This document shows positions 33,984 to 42,226 of a stretch of 64,000 nt of DNA, piece by piece. A model generated the notes under the pieces. It was given only the letters and a program-made list of their open reading frames with translations. It searched no databases and had not been told where the DNA came from. Location of the stretch: positions 124,001-188,000 of the forward strand of contig NZ_JAHKSH010000001.1 in NCBI RefSeq assembly GCF_019720895.1, read 5' to 3'. How positions within the stretch are numbered: the stretch's first letter is position 1; every line of letters begins with the position of its first letter. Both the position numbers and the translations under genes were made by a program. The DNA is from Microbacterium salitolerans. Its GTDB lineage: Bacteria > Actinomycetota > Actinomycetes > Actinomycetales > Microbacteriaceae.

Positions 33984-34755
33984 ACGGCGTGGGATCGGGG
34001 TGGCTCGCGGGCGCTTCGAACGACACGGCGTCCGCACCGGCCTCGCCGAGCAGAGCGGCGCGATCGCGCAGGCGGACGGCCAGTGACGGTCCGAGGGGAT
34101 CGACCTCGGTGTAGACGATGAGGCGCGTGCGCCCGTCGCGGCCGGACGCCGCGCGGCCCTCGTCGACGATCGTGCGGGCCGCACGCACGGCGGACTCGTC
34201 GGACTCGGCGGTGAGGAGGACGCCGTCGGCGAGCTCGCCGCCGAGTCGGAGCGTCTTCTCGCGGGTCGCGCCGATCACGAGCTCGGGAGGTGTCTGGGGA
34301 GGTCGCCCGAGCGCGACCTCGTCGAGGGAGACGTAGCGCCCGTCGACGTCGACCGTCTCGCCCGCGAGCAGTGCGCGTACCGCCGTGGTGTACTCCCGCA
34401 GGAGGGTGAGGGGCGACTGCGCACGCGCGCCGACCTGTCCCATCCAGTCGAGGACCCCGTGCCCGAACCCCGCGATGACCCGGTCCGGCGCGAGGTGCGC
34501 GAGCGCGGACAGCTCCATGGCCGCGAGCGCCGGATTGCGCAGCGGGACCGGCATCAGCCCCAGGCCGACGCGTACGCGAGACGTCCACGCCAGCGCGGCG
34601 GAGGCGGTCGCGATCCCGCCCTCGAGGAAGCAGTCCTCCCACAGCCAGAGCTCGGGGATCCCTGCCTCATCCGCGGCGATCGCGACGTCGTGGAGCAGCT
34701 CGGGCGGGGTCTCGGCGCGGAACGTGATGCCCATCGTCGGGAGAGCGGTCGTCAT
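33961..34755 (-). CDS. LLM-class flavin-dependent oxidoreductase
   Basis: This 264-residue luciferase-like TIM barrel contains WLWEDCFLEGGIATASAALA, GLGLMPVPLRNPALAAMELS and the FGHGVLDWMGQVG loop. It is shorter than typical F420- or FMN-dependent LLM enzymes of about 300-340 residues. The cofactor cannot be told from sequence; deazaflavin F420 is common in actinobacteria. CAGGCT on the minus strand, six bases before ATG 34755, suggests a leaderless message. Confidence 0.82.
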   Translation of the reverse strand: MTTALPTMGITFRAETPPELLHDVAIAADEAGIPELWLWEDCFLEGGIATASAALAWTSRVRVGLGLMPVPLRNPALAAMELSALAHLAPDRVIAGFGHGVLDWMGQVGARAQSPLTLLREYTTAVRALLAGETVDVDGRYVSLDEVALGRPPQTPPELVIGATREKTLRLGGELADGVLLTAESDESAVRAARTIVDEGRAASGRDGRTRLIVYTEVDPLGPSLAVRLRDRAALLGEAGADAVSFEAPASHPDPTPFIEALAR

Positions 34756-34858
34756 GCCGACAGCCTGACACCTGCGAGCGGTGCGCGGGGCGGCGTCGGC
34801 GAACTCGTCATGGAGGGACGGAGACGATGCGACAGGGAATCCTCTGATCCGCGATCAG

Positions 34859-34918
34859 TAGAATCGGTCGTGGTGCGTTCGCACCGACACCCACCCTCTC
34901 GTGACCATAGGAGCCACC
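34859..34918 (+). promoter_or_regulatory. glyS promoter -10 and leader hairpin
   Basis: TAGAAT at 34859-34864 is a good -10; no clear -35 was found. The predicted leader of about 48 bases contains a tight hairpin (GGTGCGTTCGCACC, 34872-34885) and ends with AGGAG before GTG 34919. It is too short for a T-box. Confidence 0.5.
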
Positions 34919-36304
34919 GTGGCCGAACAGTCCCGCCTCGACAAGGTGATCGCCCTCGCCCGCCATCGCGGATTCGTCTTCCAAGCGGGCGAGATCTACG
35001 GCGGATCCCGGTCAGCCTGGGACTACGGCCCCCTCGGCACCGAGCTCAAGGAGAACATCCGCCGCCAGTGGTGGCAGACGTTCGTGCGGGGCCGCGGCGA
35101 CATGGTCGGCCTCGACAGCTCGATCATCCTCCCCAGCAAGGTCTGGGAGGCCTCCGGCCACGTCGCGACGTTCCAGGATCCGCTCGTCGAGTGCCTGCAG
35201 TGCCACAAGCGCCACCGCGAGGATCACCTCATCGAGGCGTTCCAGGAGAAGAAGGGCCGCGACCCCGAGAACGGCATGGCCGACATCGCCTGCCCCGACT
35301 GCGGCACGCGCGGCAAGTGGACCGAGCCGAAGGAGTTCTCCGGCCTCGTCAAGAGCTACCTCGGCGTCGTGGACGATGAGTCGGGCCTGCACTACCTGCG
35401 CCCCGAGACGGCGCAGGGCATCTTCACGAACTTCGCCAACGTCGTGACGGCCGCGCGCAAGAAGCCGCCGTTCGGCATCGGCCAGGTCGGCAAGGCGTTC
35501 CGCAACGAGATCACGCCCGGCAACTTCATCTTCCGCACGCGCGAGTTCGAGCAGATGGAGATTGAGTTCTTCACCGCTCCCGAGGATGCGCCGACGTGGT
35601 TCGACGACTGGGTCGAGGCGTGCTGGAACTGGTTCATCGACCTCGGCGTGAACCCCGACAACATGCGCCGCTTCGACGTCCCCGACGGCGAGCGCGCCCA
35701 CTACTCGGATCGCACGATCGATGTCGAGTACAACTTCGGGTTCCAGGGCAAGGGCTGGGGCGAGCTCATGGGCATCGCCAACCGCACCGACTTCGACCTG
35801 AAGAACCACATCGAGAAGTCGGGCGCCAACCTGCACTTCTTCGACCAGGCCTCGGGTGAGAAGTACGTCCCGTACGTGATCGAGCCGTCGTTCGGCCTCA
35901 CGCGCGCCATGATGGCGTTCCTCGTCGACGCGTACGAGGAGGAGGAGGTGCCGAACGCGAAGGGAGGCACCGACACCCGCACGGTGCTCAAGCTCGACCC
36001 GCGACTCGCGCCGACGAAGATCGCCGTGCTGCCGCTCAGCCGCAACGAGAAGCTCTCGCCGCTCGCCCGCAAGGTGGCCGACGACCTCCGCGGATCCTGG
36101 AACGTCGACTTCGATGACGCCGGCGCCATCGGCCGCCGCTACCGTCGCCAGGACGAGATCGGCACGCCCCTCTGCGTCACGGTCGACTTCGACAGCCTCG
36201 ACGACGACGCGGTCACCGTGCGCGACCGCGACACGATGGGCCAGGAGCGCGTCTCGCTCGAGGGCCTCTACGGCTACCTCGCCGAGCGCCTCCGCGGCGC
36301 GTAG
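34919..36304 (+). CDS. glyS: Glycyl-tRNA synthetase (single-chain, class II)
   Basis: This 461-residue enzyme has the class II motif 2/3 regions ([37 protein letters not shown]) and the zinc-type pair [10 protein letters not shown] / [10 protein letters not shown] in the N-terminal third. This is the alpha2 eukaryote-like form used by actinobacteria. It charges tRNA-Gly. GTG 34919 is chosen over GTG 34901 because AGGAG lies at the right distance. A stem-loop follows the stop. Confidence 0.95.
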   Translation: MAEQSRLDKVIALARHRGFVFQAGEIYGGSRSAWDYGPLGTELKENIRRQWWQTFVRGRGDMVGLDSSIILPSKVWEASGHVATFQDPLVECLQCHKRHREDHLIEAFQEKKGRDPENGMADIACPDCGTRGKWTEPKEFSGLVKSYLGVVDDESGLHYLRPETAQGIFTNFANVVTAARKKPPFGIGQVGKAFRNEITPGNFIFRTREFEQMEIEFFTAPEDAPTWFDDWVEACWNWFIDLGVNPDNMRRFDVPDGERAHYSDRTIDVEYNFGFQGKGWGELMGIANRTDFDLKNHIEKSGANLHFFDQASGEKYVPYVIEPSFGLTRAMMAFLVDAYEEEEVPNAKGGTDTRTVLKLDPRLAPTKIAVLPLSRNEKLSPLARKVADDLRGSWNVDFDDAGAIGRRYRRQDEIGTPLCVTVDFDSLDDDAVTVRDRDTMGQERVSLEGLYGYLAERLRGA

Positions 36305-36314
36305 GAGAGCAGTC

Positions 36315-36348
36315 GACGCGGGCGGATTCACACGGATCCGCCCGCGTC
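36315..36348 (+). terminator. glyS terminator hairpin
   Basis: A perfect 13-base GC-rich stem (GACGCGGGCGGAT, 36315-36327, with 36336-36348) and an 8-base loop start 10 bases after the glyS stop. There is no U-run, as is usual for high-GC actinobacterial terminators. Confidence 0.75.
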
Positions 36349-36448
36349 GTCGTTCGCACCTCCGGAGGATCGGAGCCGTCTGAGCATCCGCTCCCCCGAT
36401 GCGCGCGACTCTCCGCGCACTCGGACCCTCACCCCGTACGCTCGCTCC

Positions 36449-36868
36449 ATGCGCCGCTTGATCCTCGCCCTCGCCGCCCTCGTCGTGATCGCCGCCGGGC
36501 TGTCGGTGCACACGCTCGCGCCGGCCGGATTCGTCGGCGACGCGGCGGGCGATGCGCTTTACGCCGCGCTGATCTTCCTGCTCGTCGCGTTCGTCGTCCC
36601 GCGATGGCCGTCGTGGGCATCCGGATCCGTCGCCCTCGTGTGGTGCGTCGCGGTCGAACTCTTCCAGCTCACCGGCCTACCTGAGCAGTGGGGCGCCGCG
36701 TTCCGACCGCTCGCGCTCGTGTTCGGCACCGTGTTCTCGGCGACCGACCTGCTGTTCTACGCGCTGGGCGTCGCGCTCGCGGCCGTCGTCGACTCGGTCA
36801 TGCGCCGCCCTCGCGGGCGCGGTTCCCGAACACCCCCGACGTCAGCGTCCGGTACGACCGCTCGATGA
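36449..36868 (+). CDS. DUF2809 family membrane protein
   Basis: This 139-residue protein has about four hydrophobic segments and the DUF2809 core GDALYAALIFLLVAFVVPRW, VELFQLTGLPEQW and DLLFYALGVALA. Function is unknown. TACGCT (36437-36442) is six bases before ATG 36449, so it is probably leaderless. The C-terminal tail is basic and overlaps the convergent DUF1801 gene by 71 bases. Confidence 0.82.
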   Translation: MRRLILALAALVVIAAGLSVHTLAPAGFVGDAAGDALYAALIFLLVAFVVPRWPSWASGSVALVWCVAVELFQLTGLPEQWGAAFRPLALVFGTVFSATDLLFYALGVALAAVVDSVMRRPRGRGSRTPPTSASGTTAR

Positions 36869-37211
36869 TCCCGCGCAGCACGTCGAGGTCGCACACCTCG
36901 AGATCTTTGATGTAGAGGCAGCCGACGCCCGTCGTGTGCGGGCCGAGGTGCGCGAGCTCGTCGGCGTGCGCGTCGATGCCGTCCATGAGATAGATCGTCG
37001 TCGCCGCCTTGCGCGGTGCGAATGACGCGGCCGGGCCGTCGCCCTCGCGGCCTGAGGCGTAGCGGTAGTGGTAGCTGCCGAACCCGACGATGGTTCCGGT
37101 CAGCACGGGATCCTCGCCCGTCGCCGCGGCCATGAGAGGCAGCAGCGTCGCGGCGTCGCGGCGCCGCTTCGCGGGTGTGACGTTCGCGATGTAGCCGTCG
37201 ATCTCGGTCAT
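36798..37211 (-). CDS. DUF1801 domain protein
   Basis: This 137-residue protein contains the DUF1801 pattern TPAKRRRDAATLLPLMAAATG, VGFGSYHYRYASGREGDG and FAPRKAATTIYLMDG. Family function is not known. CACACT on the minus strand lies six bases before ATG 37211. The 71-base tail-to-tail overlap with the DUF2809 gene is unusually long for real genes, but both are supported by family patterns. Confidence 0.83.
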   Translation of the reverse strand: MTEIDGYIANVTPAKRRRDAATLLPLMAAATGEDPVLTGTIVGFGSYHYRYASGREGDGPAASFAPRKAATTIYLMDGIDAHADELAHLGPHTTGVGCLYIKDLEVCDLDVLRGIIERSYRTLTSGVFGNRAREGGA

Positions 37212-37283
37212 GCCTCGAGTGTGCCCCTCCGGGGCGCCCGGCGCACCCCGACAGCCGCGATCAGGGGCGGATGCGGCGGGGCG

Positions 37284-38429
37284 CTACTTCTTCGCGGCCG
37301 CCTTCATCGCCTTCTTCGTCTCGCGGACCTGCGCGAGCGACTCCGGGCCGGTGATGTCGGCGACCGACCGGAAGGATCCGTCGTCGCCGTACGGCGAGCT
37401 GGCCTCCTGCCAGCCGTCGCCCGTGAAACCGACCTGCTTGCCGAGCAGGGCGAGGAAGATCTTCGCCTTCTGATCGCCGAAGCCCGGCAGCTTCTTGAGG
37501 CGCTTCAGCACCTCGGCGCCGGAGGGCTCGCCGTCGGTCCAGATCGCGGCGGCATCGCCGCCCCACTCCGCGACGATCTCCTGGCACAGCTTCTGCACGC
37601 GTCCGGCCATGGATCCCGGGAACCGGTGCACGGCGGGTGTCTCCCGGAACACCTCGACGAACGCATCGGGGTCGTATCCCGCGATCTCGGCGGCGTCGAC
37701 GGATCCGGTGCGCTGGCGGATCTTCTCCGGGCCGGCGAACGCCGTCTCCATCGCCACCTGCTGGTCGAGCAGCATGCCGATGAGCAGGGCGAGCGGATTC
37801 TCGCTGAGGAGCTCGTCGCTGGCGGGGTCGGACGTGATCGTGAGGCTCATGGATCCATCATCGCCGAGGCGGCGGGCGCGGGCGAGGTCCTCGGGGGTAT
37901 CGATGTCGCGCAGAACCGTCGGGTCCGCAGGCACGCGGGTCAGGTCGACGTCGCGAGCGAGCGCGCGCATCGCGGCGTCGGCCGGATCCCCCAGCCGCGC
38001 CAGCGCGTCTCGCAGGGCGCACTCCTGCCATGCGGCGCACAGCATCTGCGGGTGGCCGTCGTCGGCGACGGCGGCCCCCTCGCCGGCACGACGGACCAGT
38101 GCGCGGATCAGGTCCGGGGTGACGAACGGCATGTCCCCGGCGAGCAGGACGACGGTGCGCGCCGGATCCGCGGCGACGGCCGCGAGCGCCGCGGCCACAC
38201 CGGCGACGGGCCCGGCGAACGGCGGATCCTCGCGCACGACGTCGACGGACGGATCCGTGATGCCGTCACCCGAGCCCGCGACGACGATCCGCGCGCGGCG
38301 ATCCGCCTCGCGCACCGCGCCGATCACCCGGTCGACGACCGAGGTGCCGCCGATCTCGACAGCGGGCTTATGTCGCCCGCCGAGGCGCGACGACCGCCCG
38401 CCGGTCAGCACGATCGCGAGGATGTCCAC
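37284..38429 (-). CDS. Fused MobA-like nucleotidyltransferase / HhH-GPD DNA-repair protein
   Basis: One 381-residue open frame joins two families. Residues 1-190 are MobA-like: LTGGRSSRLGGRHKPAVEIG at the N-terminus and LLAGDMPFVTPDLI, typical of molybdenum-cofactor guanylyltransferases. Residues from 193 (MSLTITSDPASDELLSENPL) are an HhH-GPD base-excision type protein with hairpin motif LKKLPGFGDQKAKIFLALLG. HhH-GPD homologues normally start at that internal Met. No stop separates the parts, and no ribosome site precedes the internal ATG. The start is GTG 38429 with TAGCAT six bases upstream. Confidence 0.8.
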   Translation of the reverse strand: MDILAIVLTGGRSSRLGGRHKPAVEIGGTSVVDRVIGAVREADRRARIVVAGSGDGITDPSVDVVREDPPFAGPVAGVAAALAAVAADPARTVVLLAGDMPFVTPDLIRALVRRAGEGAAVADDGHPQMLCAAWQECALRDALARLGDPADAAMRALARDVDLTRVPADPTVLRDIDTPEDLARARRLGDDGSMSLTITSDPASDELLSENPLALLIGMLLDQQVAMETAFAGPEKIRQRTGSVDAAEIAGYDPDAFVEVFRETPAVHRFPGSMAGRVQKLCQEIVAEWGGDAAAIWTDGEPSGAEVLKRLKKLPGFGDQKAKIFLALLGKQVGFTGDGWQEASSPYGDDGSFRSVADITGPESLAQVRETKKAMKAAAKK

Positions 38430-38453
38430 GGCGCGATGCTACGCGAGGGCGCG

Positions 38454-38551
38454 CAGCACAACGCAGTCGATTCGGGCAGCGGAGGCGGTGCGGACCGCGG
38501 AATCGCGGGGGCTGCAGCGGGCGGAGGCTCCGGATTGACTGCGTTGTGTTG
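38454..38551. repeat. Palindromic element family A, intergenic copy
   Basis: The arms are CAGCACAACGCAGTC (38454-38468) and GACTGCGTTGTGTTG (38537-38551), the second identical to that of the copy inside pcaB, around an unrelated 68-base core. It lies between the MobA-fusion start and the hemA stop, upstream of the former. Confidence 0.88.
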
Positions 38552-38603
38552 GCGGGTGCCGGTTCAGGGCGCCGGCAGCAGGGCGGACGGTCCGAACGCC
38601 GCG

Positions 38604-39899
38604 TCAGCCCGCTTTGTACTCGTCGCTCATAGGGCACTCGGCCGGCGGAGCGGCCGAGGCGAAGTGGGGGCGGGCGTCGATGCCGAAGAGGGTCTGGATC
38701 GCATCGAACACCTCGTCGGCGCGCCCCTCGATCGCGGCCTCCTGCGCGCGCACCGTCGGGGTGTGCAGCAGCATGCCCGTGAAGTGGCGCAGAGCCTGTT
38801 CGATCTGCTCGGAGTTCTCGCGGTTCTTCCCGCGGTCGAGCTCGCGCTCGAGCACCTCGAACACGTGCTTGCGGAGCGCGACGACGGCGGGCTGCGCCGT
38901 CTGCTGGCGCCCGACCTGCGCGAACTTCGCCGCGGCGTCGCGCACGATCTCGCGGGCCGCGTCGGATGCCTGGAGCTCTTCGAGCGGCGCGTGCAGGCGG
39001 ATCGTCTCGAGGTCGAGCAGCGTGATGCCCTCGACGTCGCCGACGTCGGGGTCGACGTTGCGCGGCAGACCGAGGTCGATGACGAACGCCCTGCCGTCGA
39101 AGCCGCCGGCGCGGAGCGTTCCTGCGCTGAGGACCGGCTCCTCGTGTGACGTGCACGTGATGACCATGTCGACGCGCGCCGCCGTCGCGGCGAAGTCGTC
39201 GTGCGACACCTGGGCGAGTCCGTGCTTCGTCGCGAACTGCGTGCGTCCGGACGGCGAGTAGACCTTCACAGAGGAGGCGCCGTGGTCGCGCAGCGCCGCG
39301 AGCGTCGCGGCGGCGTAGGCGCCCGTGCCGACGAGCAGCACGTCGATGTCGCCCCAGTCGGCGATGCGACTGTCGGCGAGGTCGAGCGCGAGGCGCACGA
39401 GCGAACGGCCCGCGCGGCCGAGGGCCGTGGCGTTCTTGACGCTCTTCTGCGTCTCCGTCGCGCGCTGGAACAGTCGCTCGAGCTCGCTCGACGTCGTCCC
39501 GTGCGCACGCGCCTCGTCGAGCGCGCGGCGCACCTGGCCGCCGATCTCGCCTTCGCCGACGACGACGGATTCGAGGCCGGACGCGACCGAGAAGAGGTGC
39601 TCGGCGACCTTGCCGCCCATCTTCACCTCGTAGGCGCCCGCGAGCTCCTCTGCGGTGATGCCCGTCGCCGTCTCGATCGCGCGCTGCGCGGCGACGATGC
39701 CGGCGTCGTGGCCGACGGTCGCGGGCTCGTCGATCTCGATGTAGGCCTCGAACCGGTTGCAGGTCGAGAGGACGACGGCGCCGGAGATGTCGTCGGCCTC
39801 GCCGGCGACGAGGGGGGCGACGGCTTCCGTGTACGTGCTGAGGCGCTCGAGAAGCTCGAACGGGGCGGTCTTATGACTCGCGGACACACAGAGAAGCAC
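38604..39899 (-). CDS. hemA: Glutamyl-tRNA reductase
   Basis: This enzyme of about 431 residues makes glutamate-1-semialdehyde from Glu-tRNA, the first step of C5 haem synthesis. It has the catalytic cysteine in LSTCNRFEAY, GLESVVVGEGEIGGQV, the NADPH-binding LLVGTGAYAAATLAAL and a C-terminal dimerisation helix. GTG 39899 (VLLCVSASHKTAPFELL) is preferred because TAGAAT lies eight bases upstream; TTG 39905 in frame is the longer alternative but only two bases from that box. It is divergent from the AI-2E gene. hemL is not in the window. Confidence 0.92.
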   Translation of the reverse strand: MLLCVSASHKTAPFELLERLSTYTEAVAPLVAGEADDISGAVVLSTCNRFEAYIEIDEPATVGHDAGIVAAQRAIETATGITAEELAGAYEVKMGGKVAEHLFSVASGLESVVVGEGEIGGQVRRALDEARAHGTTSSELERLFQRATETQKSVKNATALGRAGRSLVRLALDLADSRIADWGDIDVLLVGTGAYAAATLAALRDHGASSVKVYSPSGRTQFATKHGLAQVSHDDFAATAARVDMVITCTSHEEPVLSAGTLRAGGFDGRAFVIDLGLPRNVDPDVGDVEGITLLDLETIRLHAPLEELQASDAAREIVRDAAAKFAQVGRQQTAQPAVVALRKHVFEVLERELDRGKNRENSEQIEQALRHFTGMLLHTPTVRAQEAAIEGRADEVFDAIQTLFGIDARPHFASAAPPAECPMSDEYKAG

Positions 39900-40019
39900 G
39901 ATCAATGATTCTACAGCGCGTCGAAAGCAGATCTGAATGATTCCAGAGAAGTAAGGTGACCCTCACCGTATCGGCACCCGTGGGGGTATCCCTCCTTCCC
40001 AGGACGCGCGGATCCGCCC

Positions 40020-40025
40020 TAGATT
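40020..40025 (+). promoter_or_regulatory. -10 element for leaderless AI-2E gene
   Basis: TAGATT ends six bases before GTG 40032, placing the predicted transcription start at the first base of the start codon. No ribosome site is present. Confidence 0.5.
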
Positions 40026-40031
40026 GGCCTG

Positions 40032-41099
40032 GTGCCCTCAGAGACCTCGCGCGCCCCGTCGCTGCCGCCCGTGATCCGGATCCTGGTGGTCCTCGCCGCG
40101 AGCGTCGTCGCGCTCGGCGGGCTGTGGCTCGCGCGGGACGTGTTCGGCCCCGTCGCGCTCGCGGCCGTCATCGTCATCATCTGCTATCCGATCGGGCCCG
40201 CGATCGTGCGCAGGGGCGCGCCTCGCTGGGTGGGCAGCACGGGCGTCATCGTGCTCGCCTACATCGTCGTCGGCATCCTCGCGCTGCTCATGACGTTCGC
40301 GATCATGGAGTTCATCCGGCTCGTCACCGAGCTGATGCCCGAGTTCACGGCCATGACGCAGGATGTCTACGGCTGGCTGGACGAGCTCGGCGTGAACGCG
40401 ACGATCGGCACGCAGCTCTCGTCGATCTTCAGCGCCTCGAACATCATCAGCATCGTCACCACGCTGTCGAGCAGTGCGATGTCCGTCGCGATGATGTTCT
40501 TCTTCGTGCTCGCCTACGTGATCTTCATGGGCGTCGACACGGCTCGCTACGCCCGCGCCGAGCAGGCCTTCGGCCCGCGGATCCGTCCGGTCGTCCAGCG
40601 CATGCGGGAGTACTGCGCAGGAGTGCGGCGCTACTTCGTCGTCAATGCGTCGTTCGGAATCGTCGTGGCGATCATCGACGGGATCGCGCTGTATCTGCTC
40701 GACATCCCGGCGCCGCTCGTGTGGGCGATCCTCTCGTTCGTCACGAACTTCGTCCCGAACATCGGCTTCGTGCTCGGGCTCGTGCCCCCGGCGGTCCTCG
40801 CGCTCGTGACCGCCGACTGGGTGACGTCGCTCATCGTCGTCGGCGTCTACATCGTCGTGAACGTCACGCTGCAGGTGCTGATCCAGCCGAAGTTCATCAG
40901 CGACGCCGTGGGGCTGAGCCTCACCCTGAGCTTCTTCTCGGTCGTCTTCTGGACGTTCGTGATCGGCCCGCTCGGCGCGATCCTCTCGATCCCCCTCACG
41001 CTGCTCGTTCGCGCCCTCGTGCTGGAATCGGACCCGGACACGCGCTGGCTGCGCTGGCTCTCGGGCGACGACGACGCGGCGAAGGCCCCACCCACCTGA
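40032..41099 (+). CDS. AI-2E (TqsA/PerM) family transporter
   Basis: This 355-residue membrane protein has about eight hydrophobic segments and the family's characteristic VWAILSFVTNFVPNIGFVLG and LVPPAVLALVTADW segments, plus VTLQVLIQPKFISDAVGLSL. Members export autoinducer-2 or act as Na+/H+ antiporters or small-molecule permeases; the role here is not determined. It ends right before a long hairpin and the hemE gene. Confidence 0.88.
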   Translation: MPSETSRAPSLPPVIRILVVLAASVVALGGLWLARDVFGPVALAAVIVIICYPIGPAIVRRGAPRWVGSTGVIVLAYIVVGILALLMTFAIMEFIRLVTELMPEFTAMTQDVYGWLDELGVNATIGTQLSSIFSASNIISIVTTLSSSAMSVAMMFFFVLAYVIFMGVDTARYARAEQAFGPRIRPVVQRMREYCAGVRRYFVVNASFGIVVAIIDGIALYLLDIPAPLVWAILSFVTNFVPNIGFVLGLVPPAVLALVTADWVTSLIVVGVYIVVNVTLQVLIQPKFISDAVGLSLTLSFFSVVFWTFVIGPLGAILSIPLTLLVRALVLESDPDTRWLRWLSGDDDAAKAPPT

Positions 41100-41156
41100 C
41101 CGTGTCCCACGACACGCCGTCATCCGGGCGCGGAGACGGCGTGTTGTGGGACACGG
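41100..41156. repeat. 57-bp near-perfect hairpin between AI-2E gene and hemE
   Basis: Two 22-base arms (41100-41121 and 41135-41156) match at 21 positions around a 13-base loop. The element begins one base after the AI-2E stop and ends 32 bases before hemE. It can act as terminator, but its length and the shared GTCGTGGGACA sequence with the flank of family C copy 2 (31746-31756) suggest it belongs to the repeat-element population. Confidence 0.8.
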
Positions 41157-41188
41157 AATTCTCCAGGGCGGGGTGCGAGGATGGGCCC

Positions 41189-42226
41189 ATGGCCCTCTCC
41201 GACGCTCCTCTCCTCCGCGCGCTGCGCGGTGATCGCCCCGACACCGCCCCCATCTGGTTCATGCGCCAGGCCGGTCGCTCGCTGCCGGAGTATCGCGAGC
41301 TGCGGGTGGGCACGAAGATGCTCGACGCCTGCCTCGACCCGGAGACGGCGGCCGAGATCACGCTGCAGCCGGTGCGCCGGCACGGCGTCGACGCGGGCAT
41401 CTTCTTCAGCGACATCGTCGTCCCGCTGAAGATCGCCGGCGTCGAGGTCGAGATCGAGCCGGGCCGCGGGCCCGTGTTCGCGGATCCCGTGCGCACGGCA
41501 GACGACGTGACGCGCATCACGCGCATCCCCGCGAGCGAGATCGCCGAGAAGGCCGAGCCGATCCGGGAGGCCGTGCGCCTCACGACCGCCGAGCTCCACC
41601 CGCAGGGCATCCCGCTCATCGGCTTCGCGGGGGCCCCGTTCACACTCGCGGCGTACCTCGTCGAGGGTGGCCCCTCCAAGGAGCACATGCGCGCTCGCGC
41701 GATGATGCACGCCGACCCCGATTCCTGGCACCGCCTGGCGGGCTGGCTGTCCGAGGTCTCGGCGGCGTTCCTCGCCGCGCAGGTCGATGCGGGCGCCTCG
41801 GCCGTGCAGCTGTTCGACTCGTGGGCCGGATCCCTGGCTCGTGCCGACTACCGGGAGTTCGTCGCCCCGCACTCGAAGGCGGCACTCGCGGGCGTCGCGA
41901 GCGTTCCGCGGATCCACTTCGGCGTCGGCACCGGCCCCTTCCTCGCCGACATGACCCTCGACGGATCCGCCGACGCGGTGGGCGTCGACTGGCGACTGCC
42001 GCTCGACCAGGCGGCCGAGATCGTCGGGCCCGACACGACCCTGCAGGGCAACATCGACCCCGCGATGCTGCAGGCGCCGTGGCCCGTGCTCGCGCGGCAC
42101 GTGCGCGATGTCGTCGCCGCGGGCGACGCCGCGCGCGCGCACGTCGTGAACCTCGGCCACGGGGTCCCGCCCGACACTGACCCCGAGGTCCTCACCCGCA
42201 TCGTCGAGCTGGTGCACTCGCTCTGA
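41189..42226 (+). CDS. hemE: Uroporphyrinogen decarboxylase
   Basis: This 345-residue enzyme decarboxylates uroporphyrinogen III to coproporphyrinogen III. It has N-terminal PIWFMRQAGRSLPEYR, FSDIVVPLKIAGVEVE, GFAGAPFTLAAYLVEGG, QLFDSWAGSL and LGHGVPPDTDPE. ATG 41189 has GAGGAT six bases before it. Its stop overlaps the next gene start as TGATG. Confidence 0.96.
   Translation: MALSDAPLLRALRGDRPDTAPIWFMRQAGRSLPEYRELRVGTKMLDACLDPETAAEITLQPVRRHGVDAGIFFSDIVVPLKIAGVEVEIEPGRGPVFADPVRTADDVTRITRIPASEIAEKAEPIREAVRLTTAELHPQGIPLIGFAGAPFTLAAYLVEGGPSKEHMRARAMMHADPDSWHRLAGWLSEVSAAFLAAQVDAGASAVQLFDSWAGSLARADYREFVAPHSKAALAGVASVPRIHFGVGTGPFLADMTLDGSADAVGVDWRLPLDQAAEIVGPDTTLQGNIDPAMLQAPWPVLARHVRDVVAAGDAARAHVVNLGHGVPPDTDPEVLTRIVELVHSL

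Noticed and set aside
34859-34918. T-box leader for glyS
   Set aside because: The leader is under 60 bases and lacks a specifier loop or antiterminator; only a small hairpin is present.
39956-42226. hemE with a 400-residue N-terminal extension
   Set aside because: The extension is the AI-2E gene read in another frame. hemE homology starts at ATG 41189.
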